Source: Hyphomicrobiales bacterium (lineage in GTDB: Bacteria > Pseudomonadota > Alphaproteobacteria > Rhizobiales > Aestuariivirgaceae). From it: a stretch of 58,177 bases of DNA. Positions within the stretch are counted from its first letter, which is position 1, and every line of letters begins with the position of its first letter. A program made the position numbers and the translations under genes. Shown here piece after piece: positions 1 through 7,604 of this stretch. Location: positions 1 to 58,177 of the forward strand of contig JAIBJH010000003.1 of assembly GCA_020029455.1 (NCBI GenBank), in the 5' to 3' direction. The notes below the pieces were generated by a model. The model was not told the DNA's origin, ran no database searches, and saw only the letters and a list, made by a program, of their open reading frames with translations.

Positions 1-264
1 GATCAGGGCCAAGTGGACGACGCTTTCCTTGGGCGCTGTGTCAAGACTCCGGAAGACGTCGGCTATTTCTTCCCCCGCGGCGAGGACATTTTCGGCATCA
101 AGGTCCGCGGCTTCTCCTCAGTCGGCAAATTCCTCGCATCGCGCCGTGCGTTGCGGGCCATCCGGGCGTTCAACCTGACGCACATGAACCGGGGCCGGAA
201 CGCCTACCAGGCGAGCCACTGCTACAGCCTGGCGGATCACATGCTGAGTGACGGGGGACGCTAA
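1..264 (+). CDS. C-terminal fragment of an unrecognised protein
   Basis: The reading frame is open from the first base of the window and ends at a TAA, so this is the last 87 codons of a gene that begins outside. An in-frame GTG at 13 has no visible ribosome site and is probably not the start. The fragment is rich in Arg, Ala, Phe and His, has no membrane segment, and ends with a His/Cys-containing tail (motif ASHCYSLADHML). I recognise no family. The downstream 390 bp holds no clear gene on this strand. Confidence 0.5.
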   Translation, partial: DQGQVDDAFLGRCVKTPEDVGYFFPRGEDIFGIKVRGFSSVGKFLASRRALRAIRAFNLTHMNRGRNAYQASHCYSLADHMLSDGGR

Positions 265-332
265 AAAACGGCCCAGAACATCGGAGCCGGCGGCGGCGCC
301 TTCCGAGCACGGGTGGATCGGCCCAATCATTC

Positions 333-493
333 GTCATTCCGTGCAAGCGCTGGAGATTGCGCCAGCAATCATACAGCGCGCGACACGGAACCCAGCTTTG
401 CATCCAGTTTGCCGTTTGGAAGAAAGCTGAGTTCCGGCTCGCGGGCCTCTCCCGCAATCCTTTCGGATTGCGACAGCCCTTGGCCGGAATGAC
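333..493. repeat. Repeat-like element with inverted GTCATTCC / GGAATGAC ends
   Basis: The segment opens with GTCATTCC and closes with the exact complement GGAATGAC, with further short internal complementary stretches (for example around 455-475). It lies in a non-coding stretch. Elements bounded by such GTCATTCC-type ends are common dispersed intergenic repeats in Hyphomicrobiales genomes (recollection, not a search). No second copy occurs in this window, so repeat status is an inference. Confidence 0.4.
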
Positions 494-521
494 GGGACTG
501 GGGAGTCAGAGCCCCAGGCCG

Positions 522-545
522 GGGGATGATTTCGGCCTCATCCCC
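522..545. terminator. Hairpin, possible terminator of the S24 regulator transcript
   Basis: GGGGATGA (522-529) and TCATCCCC (538-545) form a perfect 8-bp stem around an 8-nt loop. It lies about 110 bp beyond the stop of the leftward S24 regulator gene. There is no strong T-run on either side, so termination activity is uncertain. Confidence 0.3.
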
Positions 546-599
546 AAGGCCATTCACGATGTCAATCAGCGGGGAGGCTTCCCTCCTGTGCACGATCAA

Positions 600-629
600 C
601 ATATAGAACAGGACGATAGTCCCTGTCAA
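600..629 (-). promoter_or_regulatory. Sigma-70-like promoter directed leftward with no clear gene
   Basis: On the minus strand a perfect TTGACA (629-624) is followed after 18 bp by TATATG (605-600), or after 17 bp by CTATAT. The spacer contains an imperfect inverted repeat, ACAGGAC / GTCCCTGT read on the plus strand (608-626). It sits just beyond the stop codon of the S24 repressor gene and points into the non-coding stretch. It could drive a small RNA, or be an operator for the neighbouring repressor. Confidence 0.35.
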
Positions 630-653
630 GGATTATTTTCTAGAGGTGGGATT

Positions 654-1289
654 TTACTGGCTGGCCCAGATGATTCGCGCCATCCAGTCCACGTTCTTGG
701 CATCGAGCGTCTTCACCGGATGGTCCGGATTGAAAGAGGCAAGCTCGACCGAACGGGCCGACTGCTTCTGCAGGATCTTGGCCATGACCTGGCCGTCTCC
801 CGTACGCACCACCACGCGGTCGCCCTTCCTGATGGTTGCCCCCGGTGAGATGACGATGGTGTCGCCCTCGCGGTAGACGGGCACCATGGAATCACCGGTG
901 ATCTCGAGGGCATAGGCCGTGGTGTCGGTGACACCCGGCACCTCGACCTCATCCCAGCCCTGGCCGACGGGGAAACCCGAATCATCGAAGAAGCCGCCTC
1001 TGCCGGCCTTGGCAAAACCGATCAGCGGCAGGACGCGGCGCTTGGGCGGCGCGCCCTTCTTGCCGGAGAGGATTTCCATGTATTCATCAACCGAAGCGCC
1101 GGAGGCCTGGAGCACACTGGAAATTGATTCCATGGTGGGCCAGCGCGGCCTGCCATTGGGGCCGATGCGCTTTGAAGGGTTGAATGAAGTGGGGTCAAGC
1201 CCCGCCTTTTTGGCCAGCCCTGACGGCGAGAAGCCATAACGCTCGGCAATCACGTCAATAGCGTTCCAGACTTGCTTATGGCTGAACAT
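654..1289 (-). CDS. S24-family helix-turn-helix repressor (LexA/CI-like)
   Basis: Predicted cytoplasmic transcription factor of about 211 residues. An N-terminal XRE-like DNA-binding region (about residues 1-70, with FSPSGLAKKAGLDPTSF) is joined by a basic linker to a C-terminal S24 peptidase-like domain. The likely catalytic Ser lies in GDSMVP (about residue 134) and the Lys in VMAKIL (about 171), so self-cleavage is possible. An upstream in-frame ATG at 1304 exists, but AGGAAAGG ends a few bases before the ATG at 1289, which I take as the start. No phage genes are nearby, so it is more likely a chromosomal regulator than a prophage remnant. Its targets are unknown. It is divergent from the DUF952-pyrD pair. 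Confidence 0.85.
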   Translation of the reverse strand: MFSHKQVWNAIDVIAERYGFSPSGLAKKAGLDPTSFNPSKRIGPNGRPRWPTMESISSVLQASGASVDEYMEILSGKKGAPPKRRVLPLIGFAKAGRGGFFDDSGFPVGQGWDEVEVPGVTDTTAYALEITGDSMVPVYREGDTIVISPGATIRKGDRVVVRTGDGQVMAKILQKQSARSVELASFNPDHPVKTLDAKNVDWMARIIWASQ

Positions 1290-1325
1290 ATTACCTTTCC
1301 TCATAGCGATTTTCCACCTTGTTTA

Positions 1326-1357
1326 GGACAAAATACCTCAAATTCGGGGCGTTGTCC
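1326..1357. promoter_or_regulatory. Candidate operator in the S24 regulator / DUF952 intergenic region
   Basis: GGACAA (1326-1331) and TTGTCC (1352-1357) form a spaced inverted repeat in the short divergent spacer between the S24 repressor and the DUF952 gene. A position between divergent promoters suits autoregulation by the repressor. Only six bases match per arm, so this is a weak inference. Confidence 0.25.
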
Positions 1358-1398
1358 AGTAAAATCTTTCTGCTAATTCCGAATTCAGGAACCCGTTC

Positions 1399-1740
1399 AT
1401 GGCGCTCGTTTATAAGATCATTCCGGCGGAAGGCTGGAGGCAGGCAAGGCTGGCCGGTGTCTTCATGGGCGCCGCCATAGACCTGGGTGACGGCTACATC
1501 CATCTTTCCGATGATTCGCAGGTGGCGGAAACGGCGCGGCGGCATTTTTCTGGACAAAATGACCTGCTGCTGGTGGCTTTCGAGGCCGATGCCCTTAAAA
1601 ACCTGAAATGGGAGTCATCGCGCGGCGGGGGGCTGTTCCCCCATGTCTACGGCACCATTGACCCCAGCGCCGCCCTCTGGGCCAAGCCGCTAGTGCTCAA
1701 GGACGGGGTTTTCGAATTTCCGGAGGGCTGGCGCGGATGA
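1399..1740 (+). CDS. DUF952 family protein
   Basis: A protein of 113 residues matching the DUF952 family, with characteristic YIHLSDDSQV near residue 33 and LFPHVYGTID near 78. No signal peptide or membrane segment is present, so it is presumably cytoplasmic. Its biochemical role is not established as far as I know. The stop codon overlaps the pyrD start in an ATGA (1737-1740), so the two are translationally coupled. This pairing is seen in other alphaproteobacteria (recollection). The ATG at 1399 is the natural start. Confidence 0.85.
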   Translation: MALVYKIIPAEGWRQARLAGVFMGAAIDLGDGYIHLSDDSQVAETARRHFSGQNDLLLVAFEADALKNLKWESSRGGGLFPHVYGTIDPSAALWAKPLVLKDGVFEFPEGWRG

Positions 1741-2825
1741 GCCTTGCCCGCCTTGGTTTTGCGCTGTCGCGGCCCCTGCTCTACAGCCTTGATGCCGAAC
1801 AGGCACATCGCCTTACCATCAAGGCGCTCTCCTGCCTGCCTTCAGCTGCACCGCCCGCTCCGCATCCACAGCTTTCGCAGAAACTCTTTGGCCTTGATTT
1901 CCCGAACCCGATTGGCCTTGCCGCGGGTTTCGACAAGAACGCCGAAGTGCCGGACCAGATGCTGGGTCTTGGTTTCGGATTTGTGGAGGTGGGCACGGTG
2001 ACGCCGCGGCCCCAGGACGGCAACCCCAAGCCCCGTCTGTTCCGGCTTTCGGAAGACCAAGCCGTCATCAACCGCATGGGCTTCAACAATGAAGGCCATG
2101 GCGCGGTGCGCCGCCGCCTGCAAGCGCGGGCGGCGCACCGCGGCATTGTCGGCGTCAATATCGGCGCCAACAAAGATAGCGCTGATCGCATGGCCGACTA
2201 TGTGTCGGGCCTTGTGGCGTTCGCGGAGCTTGCCGGCTACTTCACCATCAATATCTCATCGCCCAATACGCCAGGTTTGCGCAATCTTCAGTCTACGGAT
2301 GAATTGCAGAAGCTGCTGGAGCGGCTCAACGCAGCGCGTGCTGCATTCTCCAAACCTGTTCCGATGTTCCTTAAGATCGCGCCGGACCTTGGCAATGATG
2401 AACTGCAGGACATCGCCCGCTGCTGCGCAGGTGGTGCGGTCGATGCGGTGATCATTTCCAACACAACCCTATCGCGCCCTGCACTTCGCTCTCCACACCG
2501 CAGTGAAACCGGCGGGTTGTCGGGTCGGCCGCTGCGTTCCCTCTCAACACAGGCGCTCGCGCGCTTCTTCCTGGCGAGTAAAGGAAAGATTCCACTCATT
2601 GGCGTTGGAGGCATTGAAGATGCGGCAAGCGCCTTCGAGAAAATTCTTGCCGGGGCCTCGCTGCTGCAGGTCTATTCGGCGCTGGTCTATCGAGGCCCGG
2701 TGCTGGTGAAGGATGTGCTCAGCGGCCTGCCCGTGCTTCTGGCGTCCCGCGGCTTTGCCTCACTTGCAGAAGCGCGCGGCGCGGATGCGCCTGCTACCAG
2801 ACTGGACCCGGCAGATAGGACGTGA
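1737..2825 (+). CDS. pyrD: Quinone-dependent dihydroorotate dehydrogenase
   Basis: Class 2 dihydroorotate dehydrogenase (362 residues) of the inner membrane face. It oxidises dihydroorotate to orotate with FMN and passes electrons to quinone, the fourth step of pyrimidine synthesis. Visible signatures include the N-terminal LAAGFDKNAEVPD, VEVGTVTPRPQ, the catalytic-loop region NISSPNTPGLRNLQ, and the FMN-phosphate site GVGGIEDAASAFEKILAGAS. It starts in the ATGA overlap with the DUF952 gene. Its last 32 bp overlap the 3' end of the convergent solute-binding protein gene, and the tail after LAEARG looks poorly conserved. Confidence 0.95.
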   Translation: MSLARLGFALSRPLLYSLDAEQAHRLTIKALSCLPSAAPPAPHPQLSQKLFGLDFPNPIGLAAGFDKNAEVPDQMLGLGFGFVEVGTVTPRPQDGNPKPRLFRLSEDQAVINRMGFNNEGHGAVRRRLQARAAHRGIVGVNIGANKDSADRMADYVSGLVAFAELAGYFTINISSPNTPGLRNLQSTDELQKLLERLNAARAAFSKPVPMFLKIAPDLGNDELQDIARCCAGGAVDAVIISNTTLSRPALRSPHRSETGGLSGRPLRSLSTQALARFFLASKGKIPLIGVGGIEDAASAFEKILAGASLLQVYSALVYRGPVLVKDVLSGLPVLLASRGFASLAEARGADAPATRLDPADRT

Positions 2826-3738
2826 ATATCCTTGCGGTCTCGCCCTTGTCCTCAAGCTCATCAAGGGCTGCATCGAAAATATCCCGCAAGTTCTCGCGCC
2901 CCGGCCGCGTGAGATAAACGAGTTCGCGCGAGAAGCTGTCGCGGTCGACGAAGGACTTGCCCAGCGCCTGGCAGCATTTGCGCGAATTGGTTCCAGCAAG
3001 CCAATAGGAGACGGCAACGGAATCGCCGAAGACGGCATCGAGCGCACCCGTTCTCAGCGCCTCAAAAGCCGCATCAAGCGTATCAAAGGGCTGCAACTGC
3101 GATTTTGCGTAATAGCGCCTGAGGAAAAGCTCATGGGCAGTATTGCCGGCAAAGCCCAGCCGCTTGCCCGTCAATGCCCGCGCGTCATTGGAGGCGAGCG
3201 ATGCGCCCGCCCGTGCCACGAAGCGGCCGAGCGACAGGTAGTAGGGCTTGGTGAAGCGATAATCGCGGAGCATGGTTTCATCGAGCCTCATCCCCGAAAT
3301 GATGGCATCGCCCGTGCCACGGGAAAGAGCGGACTCAAGGTCAGCAAAGCCAAGCGGCAGCACGGTGCAGAGAAGCTTCGCTGCCCCGCATGCTGCAACA
3401 GCGAGGTCCACCGATATGCCCTGGGCCACGCCCTTCTCGTCGACAAAACTCCAGGGCGCGAAGTCCCTGTCGGTCAAGAGCACGAGCTTGCCGATCTCGG
3501 GGCTGAGGGGTCTGGCCGCTTCCTGGTCCTTGAAACGGAAACGCGGGAAGGATGATGGTGCATCCTCGGCCAAAGCGGGGGTGCATGCTGTTGCAATGAG
3601 AAGCAGAATGACGCAAAGTCGCGTTGCACCTTGAAGAGTGCGACGTCCGGAAATCGCGTCCTGCAGCCAATAACCAGGCCAATGGGGTAGCAGAAGTCTG
3701 GCGGTTAGTGGGACTTTGGCGTTTGGCATACTACTCAT
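2794..3738 (-). CDS. Periplasmic amino-acid-type solute-binding protein
   Basis: SBP_bac_3-like protein. After a hydrophobic signal segment ending near CTPALA, the mature part begins with KLVLLTDRDFAPWSFVDEKG, typical of the polar amino acid ABC-binding fold, followed by DLAVAACGAAKL and a second-lobe stretch LTGKRLGFAGNTAHEL. No permease or ATPase gene is adjacent, so it may serve a transporter encoded elsewhere or act as a sensor. ATG codons at 3738 and 3729 are both possible, and neither has a strong ribosome site. The 5' end overlaps the divergent glycosyltransferase frame, and the 3' end overlaps pyrD. The substrate cannot be named. Confidence 0.75.
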   Translation of the reverse strand: MSSMPNAKVPLTARLLLPHWPGYWLQDAISGRRTLQGATRLCVILLLIATACTPALAEDAPSSFPRFRFKDQEAARPLSPEIGKLVLLTDRDFAPWSFVDEKGVAQGISVDLAVAACGAAKLLCTVLPLGFADLESALSRGTGDAIISGMRLDETMLRDYRFTKPYYLSLGRFVARAGASLASNDARALTGKRLGFAGNTAHELFLRRYYAKSQLQPFDTLDAAFEALRTGALDAVFGDSVAVSYWLAGTNSRKCCQALGKSFVDRDSFSRELVYLTRPGRENLRDIFDAALDELEDKGETARIFTSYLPGPVW

Positions 3739-5516
3739 CTGAACGGCCGGCGAGGGCCTTAGCTGCGGCACTTGGGGCCACGAGGCTAGACGATTCCGGT
3801 TTTGCTGTCTTGCCATATGTGCCGGAGGCATGGCTTGACGATGCCTTCCACCGCCACGTGTCCGACGATCTCGTGTTGGTTCTCGGGCACAAGATCGTTC
3901 CGATCAGCTGGAACCCGCCGCTGGTGCTCCATGCGGTTGTCTCTGAGGAGGCCTGGCGTGAGGCACGCCGAATGGGGCTCAAAGTTGTGGCGCGGATCTC
4001 GCCTGCCGATTACCGGGCGGCGTTGCAGCGCCATCACGGCCGCCTTCTTCTGAAGATGGCGGTCTTCGGCCTCGCAAGACATCAGCCAGAGATGTCAGCC
4101 AGTGTAAGATTTTCGGCCCCGCAGGTTTTCGTTATCGCTGGACTTGTGGCTGGAGCGGCGTTGCTTGGCATGTTGAAAGGCGCAGGCGCGCTGTCCTTCG
4201 CCGCTGCGATTGCCGGCACCCTGTTCTTCGCCTTTATCGTGGCGATCCGGATCTATTGCCTGCTGCCGTTGCCGCGCCCGCCGGCACATGATCCGCCCGG
4301 TCTTAGAGATGAGGCGCTTCCGACCTATAGCGTGCTGGTCCCGCTCTTCAAGGAGACGGAGGTCCTCGGCCAATTGATCAGGGCGCTCATTGCGATCGAC
4401 TATCCAAAAGAAAAGCTCGACATCAAGCTCATCCTCGAGGAAGGCGATGTGCGTATGCATCAGGCGGTGGCGGAGTTTGCCTTGCCGCCGCATTTCGACA
4501 TTGTCATTGTTCCACAAGGCAACCCGCAGACAAAGCCGCGGGCGCTTTCGTATGCGCTGCAATTTGCCTGGGGCTCGCTGGTCACGATCTATGACGCCGA
4601 GGACATTCCCGATCTGCGGCAATTGCGCCAAGCGGCAGCGACCTTCGCGGTGGCGCCCAATGAGGTTGCCTGCCTGCAGGCGACTCTTTCCTTCTATAAT
4701 CCGGGTGACAACTGGCTTACCCGGCAATTCGCTGCCGAATATGCCGCCCTGTTCAGGATCATGCTGCCGGCCCTCGCAAAACGGGGGCTGCCAATCCTCT
4801 TGGGGGGAACGTCCAATCATTTCCGGCGGGAGGCGTTGGAAGCCTCCGGAGGATGGGATCCTTTCAATGTCACCGAGGATGCCGATCTTGGCCTGCGGCT
4901 GGCGCGCCTTGGCCTTCGCTGCGATGTCTTGTCCAGCAACACGCTGGAAGAGGCCAACATGGAACTGGGCAACTGGCTGAAGCAGCGCCGGCGCTGGCTC
5001 AAGGGTTTTCTGCAATGCTGGCTGGTGCATATGCGCCAGCCGCTGCGCCTTTACCGCGAGCTTGGCGCCTTCGGCTTCTGGACGACGCAATGCCTGACCT
5101 TCGGTGTCTTCTGCTCGGCCCTGCTTCACCCCTTCCTGCTGGCCTTCGGCATCTGGAACCTTACTCCGGACAGTATTGCGAAGCTTCCCAGTACGGTTCC
5201 TGCCTATTTGCTCGCAGGCACATCAGTTACGATTCTGATCGGTGGCTACGCCGTCGCCATGATCATGGCGGCGCGGGGGCTGGCGCTGGAAGGAATGAGG
5301 AGGCGCTGGAGCGTGATCGCCAGCCTGCCCTGTTACTGGCTGCTGATGTCGGTTGCCGCCTGGCTTGCCGTGTGGGACTTCGCCGTCTGGCCCTTCTATT
5401 GGCACAAGACGCGACATGGCCTTTCATCGATGGCGGTGACTTTCCCCGCCCGCATACGGAATGGCCGAAAGCCTACAGTAACCGGCCGTCAATTGAATTC
5501 AATTGACCGTCGATAA
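3708..5516 (+). CDS. Membrane-bound family 2 glycosyltransferase (CESA-like)
   Basis: Predicted inner-membrane processive-type glycosyltransferase. An N-terminal soluble region resembling the GSPII_E N-terminal fold is followed by two transmembrane segments (about 4120-4270). The GT2 catalytic core has YSVLVPLFKETE, the metal-binding YDAEDIPD (about 4590), the TEDADLGLR acid motif (about 4870) and QRRRW (about 4983). Further membrane helices follow. This layout matches XagB/CESA_like_2 polysaccharide synthases; the product is unknown. The start is unclear: TTG 3624, GTG 3708 and TTG 3723 are in frame and all crowd the divergent SBP gene. The last 14 codons lie in the 114-bp repeat at 5473, which supplies the TAA stop. 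Confidence 0.85.
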   Translation: MGLWRLAYYSSERPARALAAALGATRLDDSGFAVLPYVPEAWLDDAFHRHVSDDLVLVLGHKIVPISWNPPLVLHAVVSEEAWREARRMGLKVVARISPADYRAALQRHHGRLLLKMAVFGLARHQPEMSASVRFSAPQVFVIAGLVAGAALLGMLKGAGALSFAAAIAGTLFFAFIVAIRIYCLLPLPRPPAHDPPGLRDEALPTYSVLVPLFKETEVLGQLIRALIAIDYPKEKLDIKLILEEGDVRMHQAVAEFALPPHFDIVIVPQGNPQTKPRALSYALQFAWGSLVTIYDAEDIPDLRQLRQAAATFAVAPNEVACLQATLSFYNPGDNWLTRQFAAEYAALFRIMLPALAKRGLPILLGGTSNHFRREALEASGGWDPFNVTEDADLGLRLARLGLRCDVLSSNTLEEANMELGNWLKQRRRWLKGFLQCWLVHMRQPLRLYRELGAFGFWTTQCLTFGVFCSALLHPFLLAFGIWNLTPDSIAKLPSTVPAYLLAGTSVTILIGGYAVAMIMAARGLALEGMRRRWSVIASLPCYWLLMSVAAWLAVWDFAVWPFYWHKTRHGLSSMAVTFPARIRNGRKPTVTGRQLNSIDRR

Positions 5517-5586
5517 GTTGCTGTAGAACTTTGAACCTGGCACATCTTTCACTTCGCAAGTCACTCCACTTGCTCGTACGATGCGC
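5473..5586 (+). repeat. Copy 1 of a 114-bp two-hairpin dispersed element
   Basis: The first 54 bp form a bulged palindrome: outer arms CTACAGTAAC and GTTGCTGTAG (10 bp with a G-U pair), inner arms around GTCAATTG / CAATTGAC, a 4-nt loop AATT and a 4-nt bulge ATAA. A second hairpin, GCAAGT / ACTTGC, follows at about 5554-5571. An inverted copy at 22506-22619 matches without gaps at roughly 95 of 114 positions. The glycosyltransferase stop TAA lies in the bulge, and the stop of the convergent tadC (5586-5588) touches the distal end. There is no T-run, so it is not a textbook terminator. Confidence 0.85.
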
Positions 5587-6557
5587 TAGCGTACGCCCAT
5601 AACGAGGATGATCGACGGGCCGAGGATGACGACGAAAATCACCGGCAGGAAGAAGAGGATCATCGGCACGGTCAGCTTGGGTGGCAGGGCTGCGGCTTTC
5701 CTTTCGGCGTCGGCCATGCGGGCATCGCGATTTTCCTGGGCGAGAACGCGAAGTGCGGTCCCCAAGGGCGTGCCATAACGTTCCGACTGAATAAGACTTG
5801 TCACAACGGAACGCACGGTTTCAAGGCCGACGCGCTTGCCGAGGTTGTCGAGTGCCCTGCGGCGGTCCTGGAGGTAGGACAGTTCGGCGATGGTCAGGGT
5901 GAGTTCTTCGGCAAGCGGTACCGACTGACTGCCGATCTCCTTGGCCACGCGGGCCAGAGAAGGCTCGAGCGCCATGCCCGATTCGACGCAGATGAGCAGC
6001 AGGTCAAGGGCATCTGACCAGGCTTTCTTGATCGATTTCTGGCGCTTGATGATCATGTTCTTGAGGCCGATGTTCGGCAGGTAGAAGCCGAAGACCATGC
6101 CAATCAGCGTGACGGCAACGCGCATGGAGGGCGAGACCTTGTCGGCAAAGACGGTCGAGGAATAGACGAAGGCAATGATGCCCAGAAGCACGGGAACGAT
6201 GGCCCGGATCGCCAGGAAGGTGATAAGGTTCTTCTCGGACCTATAGCCCGCTTGGCGCAGCTTTTCGCGCGATGTCTCGGCTTCGAAAACCTTCTTGAGG
6301 TTGAGGGCTTCGACCACCTGGGTATAGATGCTTGTCCGCGGCTTGTCGCGAAGCCTTGTTTCCGTGCCTGCCAGCTGAATGCGTTGGACAGAACGCAGGC
6401 GTTCTTTTTCTTCGGTCACAAGCTTCATGCGGCCTTTGAGCCTGTCGCCCTCGAAGTAGGGCGCCGTCAGGGTGATGACGGTTCCAAAGGCGGCAAGCCC
6501 GATCAGCAGCGTGATCAGGGTCTCCATCTGGAGCAGTGAATTGATGATGCCACCCAT
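5586..6557 (-). CDS. tadC: Tad pilus inner-membrane platform protein TadC
   Basis: T2SSF-domain protein of 323 residues, the second of the two paralogous platform proteins of the Tad (tight adherence/Flp) pilus, which couples the CpaF ATPase to pilin polymerisation in the inner membrane. It has an N-terminal membrane helix, two central helices, the cytoplasmic T2SSF stretch (DALDLLLICVESGMALEPSL to IQSERYGTPLGTALRVLAQE), and a C-terminal hydrophobic segment ending VILGPSIILVMGVR. It is last in the leftward cpaABCDEF-tadBC run, 18 bp after tadB. Its stop codon abuts the 114-bp repeat. Confidence 0.93.
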   Translation of the reverse strand: MGGIINSLLQMETLITLLIGLAAFGTVITLTAPYFEGDRLKGRMKLVTEEKERLRSVQRIQLAGTETRLRDKPRTSIYTQVVEALNLKKVFEAETSREKLRQAGYRSEKNLITFLAIRAIVPVLLGIIAFVYSSTVFADKVSPSMRVAVTLIGMVFGFYLPNIGLKNMIIKRQKSIKKAWSDALDLLLICVESGMALEPSLARVAKEIGSQSVPLAEELTLTIAELSYLQDRRRALDNLGKRVGLETVRSVVTSLIQSERYGTPLGTALRVLAQENRDARMADAERKAAALPPKLTVPMILFFLPVIFVVILGPSIILVMGVR

Positions 6558-6575
6558 GTCCGACCCGTGCCTGCC

Positions 6576-7583
6576 TTAAATCTCGAAGTTGATCATCTTG
6601 CGCATGACAAGGATGCCCATGGTCATCCACACGCCGCTGCCGATCAGCAGCATGTTGCCGATGTCCGTCTCGAACAGCGGATTGAGATAGTTCGGGTTGA
6701 GCAGCAGCAGGGCGCCCATGATGACGAAGGGCAGCGAGCCGATGATCGCGGCGGAAGACTTGGCTTCCTGGCTGACCGAGCGGATCTTGGCCTTCATCTT
6801 CTTGCGCTCGCGCAGAACCTTGGAGAGGTTGCCAAGGGCTTCCGACAGGTTGCCGCCGGTTTTTGACTGGATGGCCATGACGATGGCGAGGAAATTCACT
6901 TCGGCGAGCGGAATGCGCTCGACCATTCTTTCGATACCCTGGTCGAGCGAGATGCCGACGCGCTGGCCGTCGACGACCTCGACGAATTCCGGGCCCACCG
7001 GAGGGCCGGTTTCAGTGGCGATGATCTTCATGGCCTCGGAAACGGGCAAACCGGCCTTGAGGCCGCGCACCATCACGTCGATGGCATCGGCAAAATCATT
7101 GAGAAACTGATTCTGCCGGCGCTTGCGCAGGAAACCGAGGAACCAGCGCGGCAGGCCGAGAAAGCCGACGAAAGCCGAACCCACGGCAACCAGCAGCGGC
7201 GCGCCGAGAAACAGCGGCACGATGAACAACACTGCGCCGCAGATCAACGCAAAAACCCAGAAGGTGCGCGGCGAAATATCGAGCCCCGCCTGCTGGATCA
7301 GGGTGCGCAGGGTAATCTTCTTCTTGCGCTGCCGCTCTTCGTCCTCGATCGCCTTTAGAGAATCGGCGATCTGACGGCGGCGGGCATCCTTCTGGTCTTC
7401 CTGGAAGCGGCTGCGGAAGGAGTTGGATCTTACTTCCTTCTTGCCCGTTGATATCTGGTCGATGCGACGCTCGGCGGCGGAGCCTACGAGCATCGGGAAG
7501 AAAAGTGCGATCACCAGCCCGCCGACCGCAACCGCCACCATGAAGATGAGCGCGAAGTCTGATATGTCGGCGCCGAAGTTCAT
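6576..7583 (-). CDS. tadB: Tad pilus inner-membrane platform protein TadB
   Basis: T2SSF-domain protein of 335 residues, partner of TadC in the Tad pilus motor platform. It has an N-terminal helix (FALIFMVAVAVGGLVIALFF), a charged cytoplasmic segment with QAGLDISPRTFW, a pair of central helices, the conserved T2SSF core (DAIDVMVRGLKAGLPVSEAM, QSKTGGNLSEALGNLSKVLR) and a C-terminal helix pair. The ATG at 7583 follows the cpaF stop by about 20 bp, consistent with one operon. Confidence 0.94.
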   Translation of the reverse strand: MNFGADISDFALIFMVAVAVGGLVIALFFPMLVGSAAERRIDQISTGKKEVRSNSFRSRFQEDQKDARRRQIADSLKAIEDEERQRKKKITLRTLIQQAGLDISPRTFWVFALICGAVLFIVPLFLGAPLLVAVGSAFVGFLGLPRWFLGFLRKRRQNQFLNDFADAIDVMVRGLKAGLPVSEAMKIIATETGPPVGPEFVEVVDGQRVGISLDQGIERMVERIPLAEVNFLAIVMAIQSKTGGNLSEALGNLSKVLRERKKMKAKIRSVSQEAKSSAAIIGSLPFVIMGALLLLNPNYLNPLFETDIGNMLLIGSGVWMTMGILVMRKMINFEI

Positions 7584-7604
7584 GACCTCACCGATCCTTG
7601 AGAA

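Noticed and set aside
369..629. 86-codon minus-strand frame starting at the TTG of the orphan promoter
   Set aside because: Its start codon is the -35 box itself and most of the frame lies in the repeat-like element, so a protein is unlikely; the promoter is reported separately.
654..1289. S24 repressor as a sign of a prophage
   Set aside because: No integrase, structural or lysis gene and no att-like repeats nearby; neighbours are housekeeping genes.
4095..5129. Long open frame on the minus strand opposite the glycosyltransferase
   Set aside because: High-GC antisense frame over a gene with intact catalytic motifs; low-complexity, His/Gln/Arg-rich composition and no family similarity.
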